A DNA stretch of 64,000 nt from Streptantibioticus silvisoli (GTDB lineage Bacteria > Actinomycetota > Actinomycetes > Streptomycetales > Streptomycetaceae): positions 55,447 to 119,446 of the forward strand of contig NZ_JAAGKO020000025.1 in NCBI RefSeq assembly GCF_027947535.2, read 5' to 3'. This document shows, in pieces, positions 27,808-35,902 of this stretch. The notes under the pieces were generated by a model. The model ran no database searches and was not told where the DNA came from. It saw only the letters and a program-made list of their open reading frames with translations. The position numbers were made by a program, and so were the translations under genes. Within the stretch, counting starts at the first letter, position 1; every line of letters begins with the position of its first letter.

Positions 27808-28737
27808 TCACCCCGGTCGCCGTTCGCGGTCCGCCGGGGCATCGCGGGTCCGGCGGGTGGCGTGGTCGTAGGCGGAGCGCAGGTCGGCGTGGACGGCGGT
27901 CATGGCGCTGTCGTAGGTGCCGACCCGGACGGCGGTGAAGAGGGAGACGGCCAGCGGGTCGCCGCGCAGCGGGCGGATCACGGTGTCGGGGCGGGGGCGT
28001 GAGGTGGGGCGGCAGATGGTGACGACCTCGCCGACGCCGACCAGCGAGGCGGCGGTGAGGTAGTCGCCGTGCACCACGCGCGGGGTGACGCCGGCGGCGG
28101 CCAGCACCCGGCGCAGCCCGTCCCACTCGCCGTCGGCCGCCGGGTCCACCATCCACCGCTCGTCGCCGAGGTCGGCCAGGTCGACCACCGGGCGGGCGGC
28201 GGCGGGATGGTCGGCGGACAGCGCGACGAACTGCGGTTCCCGCTCGACCAGTACGTGCCGCTCCAGCCCGCCCGCCGGCCGCAGCGGGCAGCCCTCGACC
28301 TCGTGCACGAAGGCCACGTCCAGCCGGCCGTCGGCGACCATCGCCAGCAGGGCGTTGGCGGAGACGTCGACGTGCAGCCCGGTCTCCGTACCGGGGACGC
28401 GGTCGCGCAGCCGGCGCAGCCAGTCGGCGGCGAGCCGGGCGCTGGTGGAGCCCAGCCGCAGCTGGGTGCCGGCCGCGGCGGCCATCGAGTCGGCGACCAG
28501 CGCGGTCATCTCGGCCACCAGGGGCCTGGCCCGGCAGACCACGGACAGTCCCAGGGGCGTGGGCCGGCAGCCGGTACGTTCACGGGTGAACAGCCGCCCG
28601 CCGAGGGTGTCCTCGATGCGCCGCAGCTGGGTGCTCAACGAGGGCTGGGTCATGCCCAGCGCCCGCGCCGCCTTGTGCAGGCTGCCCAGGTCCGCGATGG
28701 CGCAGAGCGCTTTGAGATGCCGCACGTCCAGCTCCAT
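27808..28737 (-). CDS. LysR-family regulator of the snapalysin gene (SnpR/MprR type)
   Basis: This 309-aa LysR protein has an N-terminal winged HTH (LDVRHLKALCAIADLGSLHKAARALGMTQPSLSTQLRRIEDTLGGRLFTRERTGCRPTPLG) and a periplasmic-binding-like effector domain from about 90 to 290. It is transcribed divergently from a snapalysin gene, the arrangement documented in several Streptomyces as snpR/snpA or mprR/mprA, where the LysR protein activates the protease gene. TAGCCT (minus strand, 28744-28749) ends 6 nt before the ATG and no ribosome binding site is seen, so its mRNA may be leaderless. Confidence 0.88.
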   Translation of the reverse strand: MELDVRHLKALCAIADLGSLHKAARALGMTQPSLSTQLRRIEDTLGGRLFTRERTGCRPTPLGLSVVCRARPLVAEMTALVADSMAAAAGTQLRLGSTSARLAADWLRRLRDRVPGTETGLHVDVSANALLAMVADGRLDVAFVHEVEGCPLRPAGGLERHVLVEREPQFVALSADHPAAARPVVDLADLGDERWMVDPAADGEWDGLRRVLAAAGVTPRVVHGDYLTAASLVGVGEVVTICRPTSRPRPDTVIRPLRGDPLAVSLFTAVRVGTYDSAMTAVHADLRSAYDHATRRTRDAPADRERRPG

Positions 28738-28912
28738 GCTCCGAGGCTATGAGCCGTCGGCGGGGCGTACCAGCCGTATAAATCAGTCCAGTTGGGGACC
28801 GATAGGTCGGCGCTGTCACCGGTTGGCATCATCCGCGGCGCCGCGGGCTCGCCGAAACTCTCCGGTACCGGGTTCACCCGGCCCATGACCGCACGAGGAG
28901 GAGTCCCCCCAC
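28738..28912. promoter_or_regulatory. Divergent control region of lysR and snapalysin genes
   Basis: This 175-bp spacer holds AT-rich elements unusual for the window, such as CCGTATAAATCAGTC (28769-28783), plus GACCGATAGGTCGGC (28797-28811) with partial dyad symmetry. LysR binding is expected here by analogy with snpR/snpA. No exact T-N11-A site is assigned. The snapalysin gene has an AGGAGG-type ribosome binding site at the right end. Confidence 0.5.
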
Positions 28913-29560
28913 ATGCGACGCCCTGCCACAGTAATGTCCGCCGTGCTCGGCCTGGGGCTTGCCACCGCCCTGGGCATCGCGCCGACCGCCACCGCGGCGA
29001 CCCCCCGCACCGCTGCCGCCGCCACGCACGTCACCGGTTCGCAGGAGAGCCCGCAGGCCGACAAGGCGTTCTTCGACGCGGTGCTGAAGTCGGCCGCCGC
29101 CCGGCACGCCGCCCACCCGGACGCCGCCGTCACCATCACCTACGACGCCAGCCAGGCCCCCACCTTCGCCAGCCAGATCGCCGACGCGGTGAGCATCTGG
29201 GACAGCTCGGTCACCAACGTGCAGATCGTGCCGGCCGACGGCGGCACGGCCGACTTCTCCTACACCGAGGGCAGCGACCCGGCGGACGGCTCGTACGCCA
29301 GCACCGACGGCCACGGCCACGGGACCATCTTCATCGAGTACGCCCAGGCCCAGGAGTACAACTCCACCCGCATCGTCGCCCACGAGACCGGTCACGTGCT
29401 GGGCCTGCCGGACGACTACACCGGCCCGTGCAGCGAGCTGATGTCCGGCCACGGCCCCGGCCCGTCCTGCCAGAACACCCACCCGGACGCCGCCGAGATC
29501 GCGCAGGTCGACTCCCTGTGGGCCGACGGCTTCGGCCCCGCCCTCGCCCGCCTGTCCTGA
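28913..29560 (+). CDS. snpA: Snapalysin, secreted small neutral zinc metalloprotease (family M7)
   Basis: This 215-aa exported protease has a signal peptide (MRRPATVMSAVLGLGLATALGIAPTAT, processed after an A-x-A) and a propeptide to about residue 75. The mature domain contains the M7 zinc motif His157-Glu158-x-x-His161-x-x-G-x-x-Asp167 (HETGHVLGLPD), in which Asp is the third zinc ligand, a trait special to snapalysins. A DD-x-TGPCSELMSGHGPGPSCQN segment with two Cys follows (disulfide). The enzyme degrades extracellular protein, with preference for aromatic P1' residues in characterised members. The divergent LysR gene is its expected activator, and a strong terminator follows. Confidence 0.93.
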   Translation: MRRPATVMSAVLGLGLATALGIAPTATAATPRTAAAATHVTGSQESPQADKAFFDAVLKSAAARHAAHPDAAVTITYDASQAPTFASQIADAVSIWDSSVTNVQIVPADGGTADFSYTEGSDPADGSYASTDGHGHGTIFIEYAQAQEYNSTRIVAHETGHVLGLPDDYTGPCSELMSGHGPGPSCQNTHPDAAEIAQVDSLWADGFGPALARLS

Positions 29561-29577
29561 CCCCGGCGCCACCCCCG

Positions 29578-29616
29578 GCCCGCCGCCCCGGAGCCCCACA
29601 CTCCGGGGCGGCGGGC
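29578..29616. terminator. Bidirectional terminator, 16-bp perfect stem
   Basis: GCCCGCCGCCCCGGAG and its exact complement flank a 7-nt loop between the convergent snapalysin and isochorismatase-fold genes. Confidence 0.85.
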
Positions 29617-29640
29617 TGCCGGCGTGGGGGGCCTTCGGCG

Positions 29641-30201
29641 TCAGCGCGGGCCGGCGAAGTCGACGTCCTTGGTGGCGACCGTCCCGGCCGTGCGTCCGGG
29701 CCCGTCGTGGTGGGACCAGTACAGGTTGGTGTGGGCGATGACCTGGCCCGGTACCGGCGCACCCCAGGCCGTCAGGTCCTCCGTGGTGTGCGCGTCGCCG
29801 ACCAGGGTGGAGTCGTACCCCCGGGTGAACGACCCGTGCAGCGTGGAGCGGACGCACATGTCGGTCTGGGCGCCGACGACCACGAGCCGCCCGACCCGCA
29901 GTTCGGACAGCACGCTCTCCAAGGCGGTGTCCTCGAAGGAGTCGCCGTAGCTCTTGTCGACCACCGGTTCGGCGTCGGCCGGCGTCAGCTCGGGAACGAT
30001 CCGCCAGGCGTCGCTCCCCTTCACGAGCTGCTCGTCGGCGTGCCGCACCCAGACGACGGGGACCTGTTCCCGCCGCGCCCGGTCGACCAGGCTGCCGATG
30101 TTCGCGACGACCGCGTCGCGCTCGTGCGCCCCCGCGACGACGCCGCACTGCACGTCGATGACGAGGAGTGCGGTGTTCGGCCGGTTCTCAAGCGTGGTCA
30201 T
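29641..30201 (-). CDS. Isochorismatase-fold cysteine hydrolase
   Basis: This 186-aa protein has the catalytic triad of cysteine hydrolases in this superfamily: Asp16 (ALLVIDVQ), Lys83 (VDKSYGDSF) and Cys116 (GAQTDMCVRST). The cis-peptide region (VVGAQTDMCV) matches nicotinamidase/N-carbamoylsarcosine-amidase-like members. The substrate is not defined by the sequence. AGAGGAAG precedes ATG 30201. It is convergent with snapalysin and stands alone. Confidence 0.88.
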   Translation of the reverse strand: MTTLENRPNTALLVIDVQCGVVAGAHERDAVVANIGSLVDRARREQVPVVWVRHADEQLVKGSDAWRIVPELTPADAEPVVDKSYGDSFEDTALESVLSELRVGRLVVVGAQTDMCVRSTLHGSFTRGYDSTLVGDAHTTEDLTAWGAPVPGQVIAHTNLYWSHHDGPGRTAGTVATKDVDFAGPR

Positions 30202-30283
30202 GGTCTTCCTCTGCTCACTTCGGGCTCATCGTGCCCGTCCACGGTAGAGGACGGCACGGACATCGGCCCGGGGGCGGCGACGT

Positions 30284-30412
30284 CCGGTGCCGGTGCGGCG
30301 GGGTGCCGGTGCGGGGGCGGCCGTGTCCGGCGCCGGTGCGCTGGGGGACGCCGGTGCGGGGGCACCGGTGCGAGGGCGGCGTGTCCGGCACCGGTGCGGC
30401 GGGGGTGCCGGT
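30284..30412. repeat. Degenerate GCCGGTGCGG/GGCACCGGTGCG repeat cluster
   Basis: Around eight degenerate copies of a 10-13-bp unit with a GCACCGGTGC-like core lie within 130 bp. The same core is found in the 37-bp iterons at 57.8 kb. No gene is present in the flanking 30202-30740. Confidence 0.5.
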
Positions 30413-30746
30413 GCTGAGCGGCCCCCGCCGTCGTCAAAGCGTGAAGCCGCCGCCCGGCCGGGCCCCGGCGCGGCCAGGGCGGCGGGCGGCCCCGGCGCAC
30501 CACCGCGTCCCGTGACGAAGCCGCACAAGCCGGACCGCCGGAGCGAATGTCGGAGCGCATACCGAAGCCGCGAGAGCCGGGTGGGAGAGCCGTCGTGACG
30601 GCGCGCGCCGCCGGCCCGGCCCCCCGGGACGGCGGCCGATGCGCAACAACTCTTCAATACTTGACGCGTCGCCGGGGATTTTCGGGCCTTTTGCCCCAAC
30701 TGCGCGGGCGGAACGACCGGTTCATCGCCGGAGCTTGTGCAATCTC

Positions 30747-30775
30747 TTGACACCTCCAGGCGCCCCCGTGAAACT
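30747..30775 (+). promoter_or_regulatory. Probable promoter of the GH55 gene (TTGACA, weak -10)
   Basis: TTGACA at 30747-30752 is followed after 17 bp by GAAACT (30770-30775). The start of transcription would be about 30782, right at the LacI-type operator, so a bound repressor would block initiation or early elongation. Confidence 0.5.
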
Positions 30776-30783
30776 CGCCACAC

Positions 30784-30801
30784 GAAGAGAGCGCTCTCTT
30801 C
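30784..30801. promoter_or_regulatory. LacI-family operator, 18-bp perfect palindrome
   Basis: GAAGAGAGCGCTCTCTTC is perfectly symmetric with a central GAGAGCGCTCTC. That is the form bound by LacI-type sugar repressors of Streptomyces, such as CebR sites with a GAGCGCTC core. It sits 140 bp before the GH55 start and about 9 bp after the -10 box. Confidence 0.8.
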
Positions 30802-30941
30802 AAACGGCTTCACTCCGCGCGTGCGACCCCCCATGGTCACTGTCGATTCCGGCGGACGCGGGTGGTACCGGCGTGCCCACCGCCGGGACGTTCCAAGCGG
30901 TGCTGTGAAGCCGATCCCCCCACCCGCAGGAGATGCATGCC

Positions 30942-32840
30942 ATGAGTACCGAGCGCGCTCGTCCCCTCGATCGCCTGCTCCACCCCCGTGCTCCACGCCG
31001 TCCGCGCCTCGCGGTCTGGACGGCGCTCCTGGTCGTACCCGCGGCGATGATCGCACCGTTGACGGCCGCCCAGGCTGCGGAGGCGACGCACGTCCCGGCC
31101 GGCGCCTCGACCGTGTCCAGCAAGGCCGCGACCTCCTCGGACGCCGACGGCGGCCAGGTGCACCGCACGTTCGCCGCGGGCGCACCGGCGACCTCCAACA
31201 CCCCCGACTTCGGGCCGAACGTCACCATCTTCGACCCGTCGATGTCCAGCTCCGACATCCAGTCGACCCTGGACAGCGTCTTCAACACCCAGCAGTCCAA
31301 CCAGTTCGGCACCCAGCGCAACGCGCTGCTGTTCAAGCCGGGCACCTACAACGTCAGCGCCAACATCGGCTTCAACACCCAGATCGCGGGCCTGGGCCTG
31401 TCGCCGGACGACGTCCAGATCAACGGCGGCGTGACCTCCGACGCCCAGTGGAACGGCGGCAACGCCACCGAGAACTTCTGGCGTGAGGCGGAGAACTTCG
31501 CCGTCACCCCGTCCAGCGGCACCGACACCTGGGCCGTCTCCCAGGGTGCCTCGATGCGGCGGGTCGACGTCAACGGCAGCCTCAAGCTCGACCCCACCAA
31601 CGACGGCTGGTCCAGCGGCGGGTTCCTGTCGGACTCGCGCATCAGCGGCACCGTCAGCTCGGGTTCGCAGCAGCAGTGGATGTCGCGCAACGACAACTGG
31701 GGCGGCTGGACCGGCTCGAACTGGAACATGGTCTTCGTCGGGGACCCCAACGCCCCCGCGCAGAGCTTCCCCACTCCGCCGTACACCACGGTCGGGCAGA
31801 CCCCGGTCCAGCGTGAGAAGCCGTTCCCGTACATCGACTCCTCGGGCGACTACCACGTCTTCGTGCCGGCCACCCAGACCAACACCTCCGGCGCCACCTG
31901 GCTGAACGGCACCGCCGCCGGCACCTCGCTGCCGATGAGCGACTTCTACGTCACGCAGCCGACCGACACCGCCGAGACGATGAACGCGGCGCTGGCGGCG
32001 GGCGAGAACCTGCTGATCACCCCGGGTGTCTACCACCTCGACCAGACCCTGAAGGCGACCAGCGCCAACCAGATCATCCTGGGCATGGGCATGGCCACCC
32101 TGGTTCCGGACAACGGCGTCACCGCCATCTCCACCGGTGACGTCGACGGTGTCCAGGTCGCCGGTCTGATCGTGGACGCGGGCAGCACCAAGTCCACCGA
32201 CCTGATCGACATGGGCCCGTCCGGCGCGAGCGCCGACCACAGCTCGGACCCGCAGTCCATCGAGGACGTCTACTTCCGCGTCGGCGGTGCCACCGCCGGC
32301 TCGACGACCAACGCCCTGGTGGTCAACGCCAACGACACCATCGGTGACAACCTGTGGATCTGGCGTGCCGACCACGGCAACGGCGTCGGCTGGACCAGCA
32401 ACACCGCCGACACCGGCCTGATCGTCAACGGCGCCGACGTCACCATGTACGGCCTGGCCGTGGAGCACTTCCAGAAGACCGAGGTCCTCTGGAACGGCAA
32501 CGGCGGCAAGACCTACTTCTTCCAGAACGAGAACCCCTACGACCCGCCGGACCAGGCGTCCTGGATGGACGGCAGCACCGACGGCTACCCGGCCTACGAG
32601 GTCGCCGCGGGTGTCACCAGCCACCAGGCGTACGGCGTCGGCAGCTACTGCTACTTCAACGTCAACCCGGCCATCGTCAACGACCACGCCTTCCAGGCGC
32701 CGGCCGTCTCCGGTGTGCAGTTCCACGACCTGACCACCGTCTCGCTCGGCGGCGTCGGCACCATCAGCCACGTCATCAACGAGACCGGTGACGCGGTCAA
32801 CTCCACCACGCAGAACGTCTACCTGCCCAGCTTCCCGTAA
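30942..32840 (+). CDS. Secreted GH55-type beta-1,3-glucanase
   Basis: This 632-aa exported protein has a long signal peptide (basic Arg-rich start, hydrophobic LAVWTALLVVPAAMIAPL, cleavage after AQA-A near residue 43). The rest is a tandem right-handed beta-helix, with repeated IQSTLDSVFN, FKPGTYN, ITPGVYHLDQTL and VQVAGLIVDAG steps. Features shared with Streptomyces GH55 exo-beta-1,3-glucanases are ATENFWREAENF and FFQNENPYDPP. The acidic residue in the latter is a plausible general acid, by recollection of the family. Databases often mislabel this family adenylyl cyclase. ATG 30942 is preferred over ATG 30933 because CAGGAG ends 9 nt upstream. A LacI-type operator indicates induction by a beta-glucan oligosaccharide. 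The enzyme would digest fungal or plant beta-1,3-glucan outside the cell. Confidence 0.85.
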   Translation: MSTERARPLDRLLHPRAPRRPRLAVWTALLVVPAAMIAPLTAAQAAEATHVPAGASTVSSKAATSSDADGGQVHRTFAAGAPATSNTPDFGPNVTIFDPSMSSSDIQSTLDSVFNTQQSNQFGTQRNALLFKPGTYNVSANIGFNTQIAGLGLSPDDVQINGGVTSDAQWNGGNATENFWREAENFAVTPSSGTDTWAVSQGASMRRVDVNGSLKLDPTNDGWSSGGFLSDSRISGTVSSGSQQQWMSRNDNWGGWTGSNWNMVFVGDPNAPAQSFPTPPYTTVGQTPVQREKPFPYIDSSGDYHVFVPATQTNTSGATWLNGTAAGTSLPMSDFYVTQPTDTAETMNAALAAGENLLITPGVYHLDQTLKATSANQIILGMGMATLVPDNGVTAISTGDVDGVQVAGLIVDAGSTKSTDLIDMGPSGASADHSSDPQSIEDVYFRVGGATAGSTTNALVVNANDTIGDNLWIWRADHGNGVGWTSNTADTGLIVNGADVTMYGLAVEHFQKTEVLWNGNGGKTYFFQNENPYDPPDQASWMDGSTDGYPAYEVAAGVTSHQAYGVGSYCYFNVNPAIVNDHAFQAPAVSGVQFHDLTTVSLGGVGTISHVINETGDAVNSTTQNVYLPSFP

Positions 32841-32854
32841 CACGGCGGCGGCAA

Positions 32855-32890
32855 CGCGGGCACCGGTGGCAGCAGCCGCCGGTGCCCGCG
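32855..32890. terminator. Terminator hairpin after GH55 gene
   Basis: CGCGGGCACCGG and CCGGTGCCCGCG form a perfect 12-bp stem around a 12-nt loop, 15 bp after the stop codon. Confidence 0.75.
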
Positions 32891-32950
32891 GCGTTTCCGG
32901 GGTCCGGACACCGTCCGCCGGCGGCTCACCGGCCCCGCCGGGCGGCCCCG

Positions 32951-33856
32951 TCAGGCGGCCACCCGCAGGTAGTGCGCCCAGTACCCCTGCGCCGGTCCGT
33001 AGAACGCGGTGAGGCGGCCGAACTGCGCGGCGTCGACCGGCCGGCGGTAGACCTGTTCGGCGGCGCGGGTCATCTCCCGGTCGGGGGCGACGCGTTCGGT
33101 GCGGCCCAGGCCGCGGATCAGCAGGAACGACGCCGACCAGGGACCGATCCCCGGCAGGCCGAGCAGCTGGTCGCGCACCGCGTCGTAGGGCCCGGTGCGC
33201 AAGAACTCCTCGTCCAGGTCCAGCCATCGGCGCACCGAGCGGTAAAGGTAGGACGCCTTGCGGGAGTTGCCCACCAGCTGCTCCAACTCCGGCTGACCGT
33301 ACGCTGCGAGCTGCCCGGGGTCGGGGAAGGCCCAGTGGGTCCGGCCGGCGACGTCGACGCGGTTGCCGACCGCCTCCACCAGCGCCGTCCTCATGGTCCG
33401 CGCCGCCGGCACCGGCACGCGCTGGCACAGGATCGCCCAGCACAACAGCTCGAACGGCGAGGGGAACTTGACCTGGTGGTAGCCGTGCAGCCGGTCCAGC
33501 ACCGCGGTGAACGGCGCGTCGCGCGCGGCGCGTTGGTAGAAGTCGGTCAGGTCGTCGTCGAGACCGAGGTGGAAGCCGACGCGGTCGGCGGCTTCCCGCA
33601 CGGTGCCGGCGCCCAGGGGTTCGCCGGCGGTCAGCAGGCAGTCGACCCCGGCCCGGTCGGCCGCACCGGTGATCCGCGCCCCGACCGTGACCCCGCCGGC
33701 CCGCAACGCCATCGTCAACTCCCCGCCTGCGGTGCCCTGTTGGCCTGCCGTCGGCGGGAAGCAGCGCAGGAACGCCAACGACGCGCCGAAGTCGAACGGC
33801 TCGCGCGCGGGCAGCCGCAGGGTGCGGCCGGCGGCGGGGTGGCCGGTGGTGCTCAT
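32951..33856 (-). CDS. AlkA-like DNA-3-methyladenine glycosylase (HhH-GPD)
   Basis: This 301-aa base-excision repair enzyme contains the helix-hairpin-helix LLGLPGIGPWSASFLL (residues 231-246) and the catalytic Asp259 in APDREMTRAAEQVY, with FPSPFELLCWAILCQRV earlier as the conserved HhH-GPD entry helix. The N-terminal domain (about 1-110) is like the AlkA N-domain. It removes alkylated bases and lacks the Cys cluster of Nth/MutY enzymes. GGAGGA precedes ATG 33856. The next upstream gene on the same strand ends 91 bp away, so a two-gene operon with the TIGR03086 protein is possible. Confidence 0.87.
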   Translation of the reverse strand: MSTTGHPAAGRTLRLPAREPFDFGASLAFLRCFPPTAGQQGTAGGELTMALRAGGVTVGARITGAADRAGVDCLLTAGEPLGAGTVREAADRVGFHLGLDDDLTDFYQRAARDAPFTAVLDRLHGYHQVKFPSPFELLCWAILCQRVPVPAARTMRTALVEAVGNRVDVAGRTHWAFPDPGQLAAYGQPELEQLVGNSRKASYLYRSVRRWLDLDEEFLRTGPYDAVRDQLLGLPGIGPWSASFLLIRGLGRTERVAPDREMTRAAEQVYRRPVDAAQFGRLTAFYGPAQGYWAHYLRVAA

Positions 33857-33947
33857 GACGTCCTCCGGGGGTGGCGGCCCCGGCGACGGGGTCGTGGTGC
33901 GCGGTCCGGGTGCGGCGGGGCCGTACGGGTCTGCCAAGGAGCCTGCG

Positions 33948-34526
33948 TCAGATCCGGCGTCCCAGCCAGGCGGCGAGCCGGACGTGGACGGAGGCGCCGT
34001 CCGGGGCCGGGCTGACCGGGCCGAAGGGCACGGCGCCGCCGCGCGGCTCGGCCGGGACGAAGGCGCGGGCGGTGTCCAGCGCGGCCTGCGCCAGGCCGGC
34101 GTCCAGTTCCGCCGCGGGGTCCACGACCTGGGCGATGTCCCAGGTGTGCGTGACGATCTCCACCAGGTAGCCGGCGAGGGCGGCCCGGCCGGGCACCACG
34201 CCCCAGGGGACCTCCACCGCACGGTCGAGTGCCGTCCCGTCGGCCCAGGCGGCGGCCACCCGGGCGTGGGCCCGCCCGGCCGCGCCGGCCCAGTCGGTGT
34301 CCGCGATCCGGCCGACCGCCGACGGCAGGTCCAGGCCCCGGCCGCCCTCGCCGGTGTAGGCGACGCGGTGCGCGACACCGAGCGTGTGGCCGAGCAGCGC
34401 CCGCAGGTCGAACCCGTCGCACGGGGTCGGACGGCCCAGGAGTTCCGGCTCGGCGGCGCCCACCAGCTTCTCCAGCTGGCCGAGCGCGGCGAGGAACTGC
34501 GGGCGGGGGTCGGACGTGGCGTCCAT
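33948..34526 (-). CDS. TIGR03086-type DinB-like metal-binding protein
   Basis: This 192-aa four-helix DinB/maleylpyruvate-isomerase-like protein has the family opening PCDGFDLRALLGHTLGVAHRVA (first metal His in LLGHTLG), a middle AGRAHARVAAAW and the YLVEIVTHTWDIAQ motif with two further His. Members often use mycothiol or act in detoxification, but this subfamily is mostly uncharacterised. AAGGAG precedes ATG 34526. It is divergent from a WYL regulator with a perfect 9-bp-arm operator in the 97-bp spacer, and is therefore probably under its control. Confidence 0.85.
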   Translation of the reverse strand: MDATSDPRPQFLAALGQLEKLVGAAEPELLGRPTPCDGFDLRALLGHTLGVAHRVAYTGEGGRGLDLPSAVGRIADTDWAGAAGRAHARVAAAWADGTALDRAVEVPWGVVPGRAALAGYLVEIVTHTWDIAQVVDPAAELDAGLAQAALDTARAFVPAEPRGGAVPFGPVSPAPDGASVHVRLAAWLGRRI

Positions 34527-34588
34527 CGTGGCACTCCTTCGGGGCGGCCCCACGGGTTCGGGACCTGGTGAAGCCCACTCTGCCGCCG

Positions 34589-34613
34589 ATACCTGACATC
34601 CTCCGTCAGGTAT
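34589..34613. promoter_or_regulatory. WYL-regulator operator, 9-bp perfect arms, overlapping leaderless -10 box
   Basis: ATACCTGAC (34589-34597) and GTCAGGTAT (34605-34613) are exact complements around a 7-nt spacer. The right arm merges into TATAAA (34611-34616), a -10 box ending 7 nt before ATG 34624. Binding would block the regulator's own promoter. Confidence 0.8.
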
Positions 34614-34623
34614 AAATGACCGC

Positions 34624-35607
34624 ATGAAGGCCGACCGGCTGCTGTCGATCCTGCTGCTGCTCCAGACCCGCGGGAAGGTCTCCGCGACGGAGCTGGCGGA
34701 CCGCCTGGAGGTGTCGGTCCGCACCGTCTACCGCGACGTCGAGGCGCTGTCGGCCGCGGGGGTGCCGGTGTGGGCGGAACGCGGCCGCACCGGCGGGGTG
34801 CGCCTGATGCCGGGCTATCGCACCGACGTCACCGGGATGACCGCCGACGAGGCGCGGGCGCTGTTCGTGCTGGCGGCCGACGGCGCGCACGAGGCGCTGG
34901 GGCTGGGCACGGCGATCGCGTCGGCGCTGCGCAAACTGCTGGCGGCGCTGCCCGCCGGTCACCGTCCGGCGGCGGAGGCCGTCGGCGAACGCGTCCTCGT
35001 CGACCCGGTGCGGTGGATGCGCGGCGGGGGCGCCGGCCCGGCGGTGGAGCTGGGCGTGCTCCAGGGCGCGGTGTTCGGTGACCGCCGGCTGCGGCTGGCG
35101 TACCGGCGCAGCGGCGAGGCGCGGGCGAGCACGCGGGTCGTGGACCCCTACGGCCTGGTCAGCAAGGCCGGCGTCTGGTACCTGGTGGCCGACCTGGACG
35201 GGGAGGCACGGCTGTTCCGGGTGGACCGGATGCGCGAGGCCGAGGTCATGGCCGAACCGGTGCTCCGGCGCCCGGGAGTGACGCTGGCCGACGTGTGGGC
35301 GGCGCTGCGCGCGGGCGTGGAGCGTCCGCCGTCCGAAGTACCGGCGCGCTGCCGGGTGCGGAACGAGATCCTCGACATGTTCCTGCGCCTTCACGCCGGC
35401 AACGTCACCGGCCCGGCCGTGCCCGGCGACGACGGCTGGAGCGAGGTCCCGCTGGTCTTCCGCGTCCCCCGCGCCGCCCGCGCCCTGCTCGCGTTCGGCG
35501 CGGACGTGGAACTCCTGACCCCGCCCGGGGCCCGCCGCGAACTCGCCGTGGCGGCAGCCGAGGCGGCGGCCCTGTACGGCCCACCACCGACCGACGGCCG
35601 GCCCTGA
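34624..35607 (+). CDS. YafY/WYL-domain transcriptional regulator
   Basis: This 327-aa protein has an HTH_11 winged helix at residues 1-60 (ADRLLSILLLLQTRGKVSATELADRLEVSVRTVYRDVEALSAAGVPVWAERGRTGGVRL). A WYL domain follows from about 140 to 230 (RLRLAYRR...RVVDPYGLVSKAGVWYLVADL..ARLFRVDRM, in which the W-Y-L triplet is GVWYLV) and then the C-terminal WCX extension. WYL proteins bind nucleic acid or small ligands. This subgroup commonly controls a divergent metabolic gene. The start is exact: a TATAAA box ends 7 nt upstream, without a ribosome binding site, so the transcript is probably leaderless. Confidence 0.9.
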   Translation: MKADRLLSILLLLQTRGKVSATELADRLEVSVRTVYRDVEALSAAGVPVWAERGRTGGVRLMPGYRTDVTGMTADEARALFVLAADGAHEALGLGTAIASALRKLLAALPAGHRPAAEAVGERVLVDPVRWMRGGGAGPAVELGVLQGAVFGDRRLRLAYRRSGEARASTRVVDPYGLVSKAGVWYLVADLDGEARLFRVDRMREAEVMAEPVLRRPGVTLADVWAALRAGVERPPSEVPARCRVRNEILDMFLRLHAGNVTGPAVPGDDGWSEVPLVFRVPRAARALLAFGADVELLTPPGARRELAVAAAEAAALYGPPPTDGRP

Positions 35608-35747
35608 CCCGCGGCGGGTGGCGGTCGGCACTCACAGGACAGCGGCCGGCAACCGGCAAGCCGATCAGGGCAGTCGGCAGCCGGGCCGCGGCGGGCGGCG
35701 GGTGCCGGCCGGGCCGGGCCCGTCAGGCTCCCCCGGGCCGAGCGGTA

Positions 35748-35776
35748 TTGACGGGGTACCAGGCCCTTGCTTCACT
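35748..35776 (+). promoter_or_regulatory. Possible promoter of the GH26 gene (TTGACG-17-TTCACT)
   Basis: TTGACG (35748-35753) and TTCACT (35771-35776) are 17 bp apart, about 126 bp before the GH26 start. The -10 element is a weak match. Confidence 0.35.
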
Positions 35777-35902
35777 CATTCCGCCCCCAGCACGCTGTCC
35801 GGGCCGCGCGACGCCGGCGGGACAACGGTGTCCGCCGATGGTCCGACGGGTCGGTGCCGTAGGGGCTGACAGCCGCCGACCAGCCCCTCCTGGAGGAAGA
35901 CC

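Noticed and set aside
30660..30688. TTGACG at 30660 as an alternative GH55 promoter
   Set aside because: No acceptable -10 element at 16-18 bp spacing. The TTGACA at 30747 is closer to the operator and coding start.
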